From positions 1 through 64,000 of the forward strand of contig JBAPTW010000008.1 of NCBI GenBank assembly GCA_049282355.1: a DNA stretch of 64,000 nucleotides, read 5' to 3'. Numbering within the stretch: the stretch's first letter is position 1; each line of letters starts with the position of its first letter. Shown here in pieces: positions 54,455 through 62,271 of the stretch. The translations under genes and the position numbers were made by a program. Under the pieces are notes generated by a model. That model saw only the letters and a program-made list of their open reading frames with translations. It did no database searches and was not told where the DNA came from. The DNA is from JAGTVB01 sp049282355 (GTDB lineage: Bacteria; Pseudomonadota; Gammaproteobacteria; HK1).

Positions 54455-54923
54455 GAGACGCTCCTTAAAGCGTTTGCGCTCCCTCAAGCATGAAACATGC
54501 TCAATACCGATGTGGGGTTAGCCTCTACTCATCCCAGAACCCCACCTACGGCGCGCCGGTTTCGAAACCATTTTTTGACTAACATGCCCCGCATGCTCGC
54601 GTCGCAATCAGTATTTGACCTAACATGCCGCCGCAAACGGGATCGGCGAGATCGGAGGAAGGATTTTGAAAAATGACCTGGCGACCGCTACAACGGGCAA
54701 CAATCATTCGATTGACCATGCAGTTTCCCCAGCCTAGGTAACCTAGACAGAGCAGAAATTCCGAGCGATTGAGTTGGAGTTTCTAACAGAGCTGTCGTCA
54801 ATATGAAGGCGAGGCTTCACTACCACGGGCGGGGATCTTGACCTTGATCAAGTGCGGTAACAGATTACCGGGTCTTGGTTAAATGATCTCCATCTCCGGA
54901 CGGATTAAGGAGTAGAGGCGACA
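54455..54923. other. Intergenic region between pat and dgkA
   Basis: About 470 bases without a gene. Two copies of a TTGAC(C)TAACATGCC motif lie at 54573-54588 and 54613-54629, and a candidate FNR-type box at 54838-54851. Nothing else is supported. Confidence 0.4.
54838..54851 (+). promoter_or_regulatory. Candidate FNR/ANR box
   Basis: TTGACCTTGATCAA differs from the FNR consensus TTGAT-N4-ATCAA at one base. It is centred about 79 bases before the dgkA start, so it could sit near -40 of a promoter. The single match by eye is weak evidence. Confidence 0.35.
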
Positions 54924-55310
54924 GTGCCACAGCGCTTTTCCTTTCGTAGCCGCGCGCATAGCTTTCGGTACGCGTTCCGGGGCGTTGCCCATGTTGTGCG
55001 AAGCCAGCACAATGCGTGGATTCATGTTGGCGCAACCATCGCCGTAGTCTTGGGGGCATTGATTCTGCAGGTCTCCGCATTTGAGTGGACTGTTCTCGTT
55101 CTGGCCATGGTTGGCGTCTGGAGCACCGAAGCCCTCAACACTGCCATCGAGGCCATAGGCGACGCCTTGTCTCCTGAGCGAAACCCCCTGGTAGGCCTGG
55201 CCAAAGATGCAGCCGCCGGCGCGGTGCTGATAGCCGCTCTCGGAGCCATAGTCATTGGAATTTTCATTTTCGGTCCGCGCCTTCTTCGCATCTTGGGGTG
55301 TTGCATCTAA
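54924..55310 (+). CDS. dgkA: Diacylglycerol kinase (DgkA family)
   Basis: A 128-residue small membrane kinase. The pattern is typical: an amphipathic N-terminus (FRSRAHSFRYAFRGVAHVVR), helix IHVGATIAVVLGALIL, VLVLAMVGVWSTEALNTAIEAIGD, LAKDAAAGAVLIAALGAIVIG and a last helix. Glu in EALNTAIE and Asp in GD are the metal-binding residues of DgkA. It phosphorylates diacylglycerol (or undecaprenol in some members) with ATP. The start is GTG 54924 behind AAGGAGTAGAGG. A candidate FNR box lies upstream. Confidence 0.9.
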   Translation: MPQRFSFRSRAHSFRYAFRGVAHVVRSQHNAWIHVGATIAVVLGALILQVSAFEWTVLVLAMVGVWSTEALNTAIEAIGDALSPERNPLVGLAKDAAAGAVLIAALGAIVIGIFIFGPRLLRILGCCI

Positions 55311-55432
55311 GCGTTGCGGCGGATTCTGACACCCCGCTAGGTCTTCCTCATAGATAAGGAAAAGGCCGATCGCTTTATAAAGAGGTCAAAGACTGGCCTG
55401 AATTCGACTTTGTAATGGGAAATACAAAAATC

Positions 55433-55479
55433 AATAAAAAACAAAAGCCCCGGGGAAATAGACTTCCGGAGCCCTTGTT
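55433..55479 (-). terminator. Rho-independent terminator of the small gene at 55500
   Basis: Read on the minus strand, a GC-rich stem (CAAGGGCTCCGG with CCCCGGGGCTTTTG, some G-U pairs) is followed by a run of T. It lies 20 bases after the stop of the minus-strand small protein gene. Confidence 0.7.
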
Positions 55480-55499
55480 TGAGAGGGGGTAAAAAAACT

Positions 55500-55742
55500 T
55501 TAGACGCCGAGGTTCTGCTTGACGTTGTCTTGGCCGCCCTGGCCGCCGAAGGCGCCGGCTTGCACGTTCTGGCCCTGGAGGGTCAAGTCTTCATCGGACT
55601 GCACGTCGGGGAGCGCGACACCAAGGTCAATCCCCTTGTTCACCAGCTTTGCGGAATCGAAGTTAGACTGATCAGCGGTTGCCGTCGCCTCGGCGTTGCC
55701 ACCGGACTTGAAATCAACATTGGGATAAGAGTGGCTCATCAT
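55500..55742 (-). CDS. Small Gly/Gln/Asn-rich acidic protein, unknown
   Basis: 80 residues (or 79 from the second Met). A strong GAGGAG lies 4-6 bases before the ATG pair, and a good terminator follows, so it is a compact monocistronic gene that looks well expressed. Composition is Gln-, Gly-, Asp- and Asn-rich with no cysteine: MMSHSYPNVDFKSGGNAEAT at the start and AGAFGGQGGQDNVKQNLGV at the end. No signal peptide, transmembrane segment or known family was recognised. Low-complexity secreted or phase-separating proteins and peptide precursors are possible, but nothing decides between them. Confidence 0.7.
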   Translation of the reverse strand: MMSHSYPNVDFKSGGNAEATATADQSNFDSAKLVNKGIDLGVALPDVQSDEDLTLQGQNVQAGAFGGQGGQDNVKQNLGV

Positions 55743-56131
55743 AATCTCCTCAAGGTACTGAAGGTTGCTAATAAAGTTAAAATCGCGTACGCCAAACTCT
55801 ACTGCAGAGGTTGTGCCATATAATTTTCAGGTCTAGGCTTTTTTTTTCAAGCCTTTGATTTATAAATAAACCAGCCAACTCGTTACCTTCTTTTTGCGCT
55901 CACAAAACGCTTCACACTGACTTCTTCCCGAAAATCACCCAAAGTATTGTCTTTCTATACGAGACAAGATCGTCCATTATGTTGGACGTCGTTCTCAGCT
56001 AGTTCTGTAATCTTGGGAACTGACATGCCTCGTGCTATTGGTCACGGGATTCTCATTGCGCTGGCCAAGCGCAAGCAACCGAATTACTCTTATGTTGGTA
56101 TAGCGTACCCACAAAAATTGGAAGTGCGATC
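55743..56131. other. Intergenic region
   Basis: About 390 bases, relatively AT-rich at the left, holding the promoter of the small gene at 55500 (minus). No other feature was seen. Confidence 0.4.
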
Positions 56132-56491
56132 ATGTCCAGCGTTCGTTTCACCCTTTGCTTGCTCGTCGCCGGCTGCCCTCTGCTGACGAATTGCACGCCC
56201 CCCGCTGAAGGACCCATCCGACCCAGTGACCTCACACTCACGCTCAGCTGGGACCCAAATCCCGCGGAGGATGAGGTGACCGCCTACCATATCGTTAAAG
56301 GGCGCGCCCGCAATGCGAACACGCCCCTCACCACCGTGGACGGGCAGACCACTCGTGTGCAATACGATGCCCATCAGCTGGGCCTTGAGCTCAACGATCG
56401 AATCTGTTTTCGCGTAAAGGCCGAGAACGCTCAGGGATTTTCCGATTTGAGTGACGCCGCATGTACGACGATTACTGCTGACGACATATAG
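56132..56491 (+). CDS. Small fibronectin type III-like lipoprotein
   Basis: A 119-residue protein. A signal peptide, VRFTLCLLVAGCPLLTNC, ends in a lipobox-like LLTNC, so it is probably lipidated and anchored at a membrane. The mature part is one Fn3-type beta sandwich: LTLSWDPNPAEDEVTAYHIV and ICFRVKAENAQGFSDLSDAA, the usual tryptophan and 'AxNxxGxS' ends of Fn3. A GGAAG lies 7 bases before the ATG. The role is unknown; such domains mediate extracellular protein or carbohydrate contacts. Confidence 0.72.
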   Translation: MSSVRFTLCLLVAGCPLLTNCTPPAEGPIRPSDLTLTLSWDPNPAEDEVTAYHIVKGRARNANTPLTTVDGQTTRVQYDAHQLGLELNDRICFRVKAENAQGFSDLSDAACTTITADDI

Positions 56492-56800
56492 AGATACGGC
56501 TTTTTCAAAAATGCGAAGTTTTTAGCTCACCCACCACGCTGATAATTGCTTTCGGTACATTCTTCGAGTGTGTCTCACTTATCCAGGAGCTGTTTTGGAG
56601 CTGAGATCAGAGAGATCATAGACAGACGAGTCCAGGTATTTGACGGCCTAATAGATGCGCTGCAAATCCTCTCGACCGCTGTCAGAACGAAAGCCGTCGT
56701 GCTCGATTCAACGGCTCAGGTTTTCGGCGCCGTAAGGTAGTCCCGCAAATATTGAATTGGTTTCTATTGATAGGTCTGGCCTCGACGGTTCACGTTTGTG
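56492..56800. other. Intergenic stretch left of IS1634 remnant
   Basis: About 310 bases. A plus-strand frame at 56546-56740 (with EIREIIDRRVQVFDGLIDAL) may be part of a dead gene but is not recognised. A short repeat-like CTTTTTCAAAAATGC starts at 56501. Confidence 0.3.
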
Positions 56801-56945
56801 GCGATGTATACCGTCGCACCACCATCAAGTTTCGGCACAATGCCGAGTCGGGCTCTACTATCGGTTAGTGGAATCGGTTCGCGACAACGACGCCGTGCGC
56901 CAACGTATGCTGCTCAATTTAGGGCGCTATTTTGAACTGCATTGA
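56801..56945 (+). pseudogene. IS1634-family transposase, N-terminal remnant
   Basis: The start of an IS1634-type transposase is spread over three frames: MY, then RRTTIKFRHNAESGST, then YYRLVESVRDNDAVRQRMLLN with LGRYFEL. The order matches the family pattern MYVRRT...YYTYRLVESVR...VRQRTLLNLGRHF. At least two frameshifts and a stop after about 45 residues leave no catalytic domain. It is a dead insertion-sequence end. Confidence 0.55.
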
Positions 56946-57047
56946 AGGAACGCCTGGCAATCTACAGGCAAAATTGTCCGCGTAGGCTACTGGCAAGCAA
57001 ATGCTCTGAGACTATCGGAGAGGTACAACCTAAGGGCTTGATTTTCC

Positions 57048-57123
57048 TGGTGCCCGTCGAGGGACTTGAACCCCCAACCTGCTGATTACAAATCAGCTGC
57101 TCTACCGGTTGAGCTAGACGGGC
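57048..57123 (-). tRNA. tRNA-Thr(TGT)
   Basis: On the minus strand: GCCCGTC acceptor, D-arm AGCTCAACCGGTAGAGC, anticodon loop TTTGTAA (anticodon TGT, ACA codons), T-arm GGGGGTTCAAGTCCCTC, acceptor GACGGGC, discriminator A and an encoded CCA. Total 76 nucleotides, class I. Confidence 0.97.
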
Positions 57124-57648
57124 CTCCATTGACGCATCAGAATGCACCGAATCCCTACCAGATACAAGACGCTTGCCGCCTGCCCTAATCCAAAGGCAAT
57201 GAGTGAATTGGCAGGCAATCATACTCTCCTTTACATGGTGCCAGACAAGGTTCGCCATCCATCCATGCACCTGATTCCTCGATTGGAAGCCGGGACAACA
57301 TTAAATGATAAAGAGCTACCTATCCTTGACGTAAAAATAGTAGCGAGTGGTCCGGGCGCTCTTTTGGCCAGAGTTAAACTGGCGACAGACGTTAGCACCA
57401 GCGGTATTGCGTAACTGACGTATCGCCTAGTGTGCCGCTCTGACTAGACAATGGCATAAATCTCGCTCCTTAAACTTCTTAGCGAGCACCACGGCGCCTG
57501 CAGCCGTGGGCGCAAGCCGCGCTTCCGTCGCAATGACCTTCTGAATCATTTTGTCACACACCCTATCTCGCCCTCATGTCTGTCCTGCCCGCAACCGATC
57601 GCAAGGAAGACCTCAGAATTAAGGGTAGTCTCAAGGCACCGGTGAATA
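57124..57648. other. Non-coding gap right of tRNA-Thr
   Basis: About 525 bases without a supported gene. A plus frame at 57142-57414 has no ribosome site and no family. The 3' end carries an AAGGGTAG-like site before the next ATG. Confidence 0.35.
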
Positions 57649-58668
57649 ATGGCGCGTAACGTGCTGCTCGCGTTGACTGGCCTGCTGTGCCTCCTTGAAG
57701 CAGCAATCGCCGATGAAACGGTCCTGAGCAATGGAGACAGATTGACGGGCACAGTAGTTAGCATGGCCGACGGCCACCTCGTTGTGCATTCTCCCTATGC
57801 AGGTGAGATCAGCATCGCCTGGCAGGACATTGCAACGCTACGTACCGATCAGTCCGTCCAAATCCTGCTCGATGACGAAACAATGCTGCATGGGCTCCTG
57901 CTCTCCGCCGGCACCGGTCGCGTGCGCATTCGAGCACCGGGAATCGGTAAAACCGAAGCAATCGATCTCATGCGAATCGCCTATATCAACCCACCGCTGG
58001 AGGTCATTGGCCGGAGCGTCACGGTGAGCGGTATCGTGAATCTCGGTTTCATGGGTACCACAGGTAACAGCGACACCATGCAGTTGCATGGTGACTTCGA
58101 AAGCGTTTTCAGGAGTAGAACGACTCGTTATACCCTCGGAGGAGAGATAAACCACGAATCAGAAAGCGGGCGTAACACGGTGGCAAACTGGCAAGCCTAT
58201 ACCAAATATGACGCTTTCTTGACGCCCGAATGGTACCTTTTTGTAAATCTCGGGTTTGAACGCGACCGCTTCAAAGACATCAACCTGCGGGCCAATTTAG
58301 GTCCCGGAAGCGGTTATTACGTGTGGAAGTCGGAGCGGCGAAACCTTGCCCTAGAAGGCGGCTTCAATTATGTCAATGAGGACTTAATCGCAGATCAAGA
58401 CCAATATTACGCGGCAGGTCGCTGGTCAGTCGAGGCGGACTACTTTGTCTATAGGCGACTCGCCCAATTCTTTCATCGTCATGTCGGGCTTGTGGCGCTG
58501 GAAAGCGCCGGCAACGTTACGATCCGCAGCAAAACCGGATTTCGCTTGCCCTTTACGGACCATCTCAGCACTACCCTTCAGGTGGACGTAGACTGGGACA
58601 GCAAGCCATCCACCGGGACGAAAAGCACCGATACCCGCTACATCGTTAAAGTCGGATACCTGTGGTAA
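57649..58668 (+). CDS. DUF481 outer-membrane beta-barrel protein (YdiY-like)
   Basis: A 339-residue protein with a signal peptide (LLALTGLLCLLEAAIADE), an N-terminal beta domain (ETVLSNGDRLTGTVVSM, SIAWQDIATLRTD, TEAIDLMRIAYINPP) and a C-terminal DUF481 barrel (about 120-339): VNLGFMGTTGNSDT, YLFVNLGFERDRFKDINLRA and the final strand TRYIVKVGYLW ending in aromatic Trp. The terminal aromatic residue fits outer-membrane insertion by the Bam complex. The function of the family is unknown; YdiY of E. coli is acid-induced. It is monocistronic. Confidence 0.87.
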   Translation: MARNVLLALTGLLCLLEAAIADETVLSNGDRLTGTVVSMADGHLVVHSPYAGEISIAWQDIATLRTDQSVQILLDDETMLHGLLLSAGTGRVRIRAPGIGKTEAIDLMRIAYINPPLEVIGRSVTVSGIVNLGFMGTTGNSDTMQLHGDFESVFRSRTTRYTLGGEINHESESGRNTVANWQAYTKYDAFLTPEWYLFVNLGFERDRFKDINLRANLGPGSGYYVWKSERRNLALEGGFNYVNEDLIADQDQYYAAGRWSVEADYFVYRRLAQFFHRHVGLVALESAGNVTIRSKTGFRLPFTDHLSTTLQVDVDWDSKPSTGTKSTDTRYIVKVGYLW

Positions 58669-58709
58669 GCCAGACGTAACGCGCCCCTAACTTGCTCTAA
58701 GGCAATTGG

Positions 58710-58761
58710 GAGTTCCTTAAAAAATATTGTGAGCGCCGTGGTTTTTTAGAACACTCTCTGA
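58710..58761. repeat. Dispersed repeat, degenerate
   Basis: GAGTTCCTTAAAAAATATTG then GAGCGCCGTGGTTTTTTAGA and ACACTCTC: a compact diverged copy that overlaps the end of the next minus-strand frame. Confidence 0.5.
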
Positions 58762-59225
58762 GCTTTTTTTGTCCACGACATAAAAGAAATCCGCGATACG
58801 CTGCCGTTGCCGACGCCCGCTTCCTGCGCGTTATAGCTGTTCCTAGTTGCACGCATAATAGCCTTCCACAAGTAAGCGTTTCGAATAATGGGCATGGTCG
58901 TCATTTCGGCACCTTTTTCCGCCGGTGTGACAGCCCACTTCCTGGTCTCAAGGGACGCCATGAATACATCCTCGTAGGCTTGAAGTCCGGCATCCCTGCC
59001 GGACACACCCTTATGGTAAGGCAATGAGCTAGCTGCAGATTCTCGCCACGCTCTTACCTTCTCAATGGTCACGCTGACGAAACAAAGACCAAGGCCGAAT
59101 AATCGCTCAAAATGACGAATTGTTATCGGACCAAGTAAGAACCGCTGTAACGAGCGTCGGAACCAAAGCGACGTAAACGACTGTCTCAGTACCTCTTTTG
59201 GAAGAGCACAAGTCTCAACCTCCAC
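58746..59225 (-). CDS. Hypothetical protein, weakly supported
   Basis: A 159-residue frame with no recognised family. It has Lys/Arg-rich helical segments (FRRSLQRFLLGPITIRHFER) and ends within a dispersed-repeat copy. The only start is a GTG with no ribosome site. Composition is plausible for a protein, but a chance frame or decayed gene is equally likely. Confidence 0.3.
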   Translation of the reverse strand: MEVETCALPKEVLRQSFTSLWFRRSLQRFLLGPITIRHFERLFGLGLCFVSVTIEKVRAWRESAASSLPYHKGVSGRDAGLQAYEDVFMASLETRKWAVTPAEKGAEMTTMPIIRNAYLWKAIMRATRNSYNAQEAGVGNGSVSRISFMSWTKKAQRVF

Positions 59226-59286
59226 GCAGGCTACTCAGGGTCAAGACCTTGATCCATCGTTATGCAGTACACTGGGATCTAATTAT

Positions 59287-59769
59287 TCAAAGCAACGGAC
59301 TCTCGGATGGCCAATGCCCTCTGGAGGTGCGATCAATGATATCGCGGTAGAAATCCAACAGCCGGTGTGCACACGAGTGCGCCAACCAGTTCTTCATGTA
59401 CTGTCGTCCCTTAACAGATTGCGGAACCTCGTGCCGTCCCCCTCCGACGAACTCGCGCCATTCGATTCCCATTGGAATAACGGCTATCTTGGCAGTAACG
59501 CCCTATGCCTGCAACTGTTGCCGCATCGCCGTCGAAGGGGCAACGATGGCATCCACGCGATTGCACTACCAACGCGATAGCCAGCGTACCGCGAATCTGA
59601 GCAACGAAGGCGGAACAAATCGGGCGTAATATTCCAGGTAGCCTTCAAAGAGGGGGGGTAAGTTCCGATTCCGGGCAAACGCAAAAAACTTACGGCTGAA
59701 GATGTCAATTGAGGTAGAGGCACCATTGACTCTCGGAAAAAACACATCGGAAATCATCAAAATGCGCAC
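59287..59769 (-). pseudogene. Glycosyltransferase group 1, broken
   Basis: The gene starts at GTG 59769 behind GGAGGAG with VRILMISDVFFPRVNGASTS, the N-terminus of the PimB-like GT4 transferases, then jumps after SIDIFSRKFFAFA to LFEGYLEYYARFVPP. The stretch between, about 60 residues in homologues, is deleted. Two in-frame TAG codons follow: after RFAVRWLSRW, where Gln is usual (CAG to TAG), and after MRQQLQA. The frame then runs IAVIPMGIEWREFVGGG and loses similarity before ending at 59287. The catalytic second domain is absent, so this is a dead gene. Confidence 0.75.
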
Positions 59770-60008
59770 AATCTCCTCCGCAACAAGAAAGCCAATTATA
59801 GGACCGACGTCGAGAACAACCATCGCTTGAGTCAGTTCCTTTTGTACTCTTCATAAGCGCCGCAGCAGCATCAATGTCAGAGCTCCAGTGACAACGCGCA
59901 AATTGACGCTTGCTTCATTATGAGCATATTGTCCATCGAATGGCTTAGATAAAATGCAACTATGGTGAGCGTGACGCCTAGGGAAGACTATGTGGGAGTA
60001 GCCGCAGG

Positions 60009-61544
60009 ATGAGTATCGATCTTTTCATCAATTACGCCATCCAGTTTTTGGGAACCGGGGCGGCATTTTCCCTAGCTTATCGGTCCTTTCAAAAGCGCCG
60101 AATCCAGTTAGGAGCTGAACCAACACTGCCTCAATATTTTACCCGTAAAAGCACTTACTGGATTGGTATTGCATTTTACTGCACGTTCATGGCAGCAATT
60201 TACTTTTTGCTTACTTGGAGCTGGCTACCGTTAGAACCGCTCGTCACTCTGACTGTAAAAAACATCAACTCTGGAGAATTAGCGAATCTGCTTAAAAGCT
60301 TGGACGGTACCACAATCATGCCATTGATTACCGCCGGGTTATTTCTATTTTTTATCTCTTGGGAAAGTAAATTCAATCCATTACTTATTTTGAGAGACAG
60401 TATCCACGATGCCTTTGCAATCCCCACAAAGGCGGTAGAAGTCTATAATGCCTTAATTACATCCCGGCTATCGGCTGTCGATAATAGATTAAAGTCGCAG
60501 ATTGCTAATCGTCTTCTCGCACCAAGCATCGACCCCGGCGACTTCGAAAAATCCAGCGCAACAGTTGAATATAAATGGGCTCATAACTGCCTTCTTTTTG
60601 ACCAGATACAAAATTATGCCAATCAACCATCGTTTCGGCGTTTCTTTAGTGAACCTTCTTTGAAGTGGGGCGCCATCTGTATCTCCTACAACGCCATGTC
60701 CGAAAAGATAGCAGTCTGGAAGGAGGCGGAGCCGCACTATACTAAGACCCTCATTTTGATAAAGGAACTAGACCACCTGACCGGTCTGCTTTGTCGCTTA
60801 CTCGCGTCATTGGTCGTCTTCGGAAGCTCCAGCGAAAACGATATCTGGGCAACAGTGAGACAACTTGGCGGCAATGTCCATGAAGCACGGTTGAAACACA
60901 CCTATAAGTATGTCCTGCTGTTCACGGCCGCCACCGCCATTGGTGTGATAGTGGGCCGAGAGGTTTCGATCTTGCTACACAACGCCTTCATATATCCCGA
61001 TAAGCCTCTAGCGCACTTTGATGACAACACCCTCAGATGGATTGCGTATGCTATTCCCATGTATATACTGCCCATAGCACTTGTGTTTGTTTCGCGAACG
61101 CTCGCATTCAGACGTCAACACGAGCAATTCAATCGGTACTATGGCTTTTATATGGTAATGATGGTAGCCGGATTTGTTGTCAGCACTACTGTCTCAGCTC
61201 TAATCTTGGAACTGACTTACTACGACAGAGACTACTTCAATTTTCCGAAAAGCTTTATTCAACATATGCGCTGGGGTATTTTGCCGGCGCTTATGTGTGG
61301 CTTTGTGGCCTATCGGATGGACATCCCGGCTAGCGAATCAGAATCTTTAAGCAAACTCGTCACAAGCGCTGTGCTGCGCTTTCTAGGCTGGGGATCCGTG
61401 GCTGTCATTATCATGCTTTATGCCACCGACGATATGACCATAGAGGAGCCGAATCTGCGCTTTACGATTGTCGGTACGGCGTTTTTCGTCGTCGGTTTCT
61501 TGGGATTGGCTGCCCGCTTCAAAACGGCCAGGCCAAGTGAATGA
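60009..61544 (+). CDS. Large polytopic membrane protein, unknown
   Basis: A 511-residue protein that I cannot place in a family. Predicted membrane segments: 10-25, WIGIAFYCTFMAAIYFLL (about 55-72), TTIMPLITAGLFLFFISW (about 100-118), then a soluble middle (about 120-290) rich in Trp, Tyr and Lys, YVLLFTAATAIGVIVG (about 300), IAYAIPMYILPIALVFV (about 350), MVMMVAGFVVSTTVSALIL (about 388), VTSAVLRFLGWGSVAVIIML (about 460) and TIVGTAFFVVGFLGLAA at the end. It is more AT-rich than its neighbours, suggesting acquisition. The start ATG 60009 has only GCAGG upstream. It stands alone between a dead glycosyltransferase and a repeat. Confidence 0.75.
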   Translation: MSIDLFINYAIQFLGTGAAFSLAYRSFQKRRIQLGAEPTLPQYFTRKSTYWIGIAFYCTFMAAIYFLLTWSWLPLEPLVTLTVKNINSGELANLLKSLDGTTIMPLITAGLFLFFISWESKFNPLLILRDSIHDAFAIPTKAVEVYNALITSRLSAVDNRLKSQIANRLLAPSIDPGDFEKSSATVEYKWAHNCLLFDQIQNYANQPSFRRFFSEPSLKWGAICISYNAMSEKIAVWKEAEPHYTKTLILIKELDHLTGLLCRLLASLVVFGSSSENDIWATVRQLGGNVHEARLKHTYKYVLLFTAATAIGVIVGREVSILLHNAFIYPDKPLAHFDDNTLRWIAYAIPMYILPIALVFVSRTLAFRRQHEQFNRYYGFYMVMMVAGFVVSTTVSALILELTYYDRDYFNFPKSFIQHMRWGILPALMCGFVAYRMDIPASESESLSKLVTSAVLRFLGWGSVAVIIMLYATDDMTIEEPNLRFTIVGTAFFVVGFLGLAARFKTARPSE

Positions 61545-61590
61545 ATCAACCTTCAGAGGGTGTTTTCTGGCATCTGCTGGGCGACCGCCA

Positions 61591-61644
61591 TTAGAAGCTG
61601 TTATAAAAAATGTCGCGAGCGACATTTTTAAAATAATTTCTTAG
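61591..61644. mobile_element. Compact palindromic copy of the dispersed element
   Basis: TTAGAAGCTGTTATAAAAAA, a hairpin core TGTCGCGAGCGACA and TTTTTAAAATAATTTCTTAG: nearly the whole 54 bases fold on themselves. It sits between convergent genes and may act as a bidirectional terminator. Confidence 0.7.
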
Positions 61645-61711
61645 CAAGGGCTCAATTCGTTACCGATAAAAGTTTCCGTGGTAAAACAAAGAGCGAAGAG
61701 AAAATTTGCGA

Positions 61712-61733
61712 GGGAGGGCAATCACGCCCTCCC
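61712..61733 (-). terminator. Hairpin after the RRM gene
   Basis: GGGAGGGC and GCCCTCCC form a perfect 8-bp stem with a 6-base loop, 15 bases after the RRM stop; on the minus strand TCGCAAATTTT follows. Confidence 0.65.
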
Positions 61734-61748
61734 ATTTGGCAGTCACGA

Positions 61749-62033
61749 TCAGTATCTCGGCTTGCGCGATACGCGTTCCTCGCGAGGCTTCGCCTGATTG
61801 ACCTTAATGCTGCGCCCTTTGAGCGCGGACCCATTCAACACCTTGATTGCTTCGTCTGCCTCCGAATTATTGGGCATTTCTACAAAGCCGAAACCCTTTG
61901 ACTGTCCTGAAAATTTGTCGGTGATAATATTTACACTCGACACCTCTCCAAACTGGGAAAATGCACTTCTCAGATCGTCATCGGTTAAGTTGTAAGGCAA
62001 ATTACCAACATAGATATTCATATCAGTGCTCAT
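61749..62033 (-). CDS. RRM-type RNA-binding protein
   Basis: A 94-residue protein that is one RNA recognition motif. RNP2 is IYVGNL (residues 7-12) and RNP1 KGFGFVEM (46-53), with FSQFGEVSSVNIITDK and the ALKGRSIKVNQAKPREERV tail. Small single-RRM proteins of this kind in bacteria (cyanobacterial Rbp-like) bind RNA and are often cold-induced. The start is ATG 62033 or the internal ATG (MNIYVGN); neither has a clear Shine-Dalgarno. A strong hairpin follows the stop. Confidence 0.92.
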   Translation of the reverse strand: MSTDMNIYVGNLPYNLTDDDLRSAFSQFGEVSSVNIITDKFSGQSKGFGFVEMPNNSEADEAIKVLNGSALKGRSIKVNQAKPREERVSRKPRY

Positions 62034-62271
62034 CACTACGCGGGTTTATCGCGATCGCGCTACCAATTGACTACCCGCACCAATCAATCGACAGCAGTCA
62101 GCCAGGGCTTGGCCAAATTCCACCCACTATTAAACCCGAGACCGGACATATATATCACCATTCTTATACGGGCGCGATCTATCGCATAAGAAGCCGTGGC
62201 ATTGTGGGATCATCAAAAAAGCCTTTTAGAAGATTCCCCCCCTATTTAAATGTTAAATGCAGGCGCCGCTA
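62034..62271. other. Intergenic region between RRM gene and serA
   Basis: About 240 bases with no gene; the upstream control region of the RRM gene (minus). No defined cold-shock box was recognised. Confidence 0.35.
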
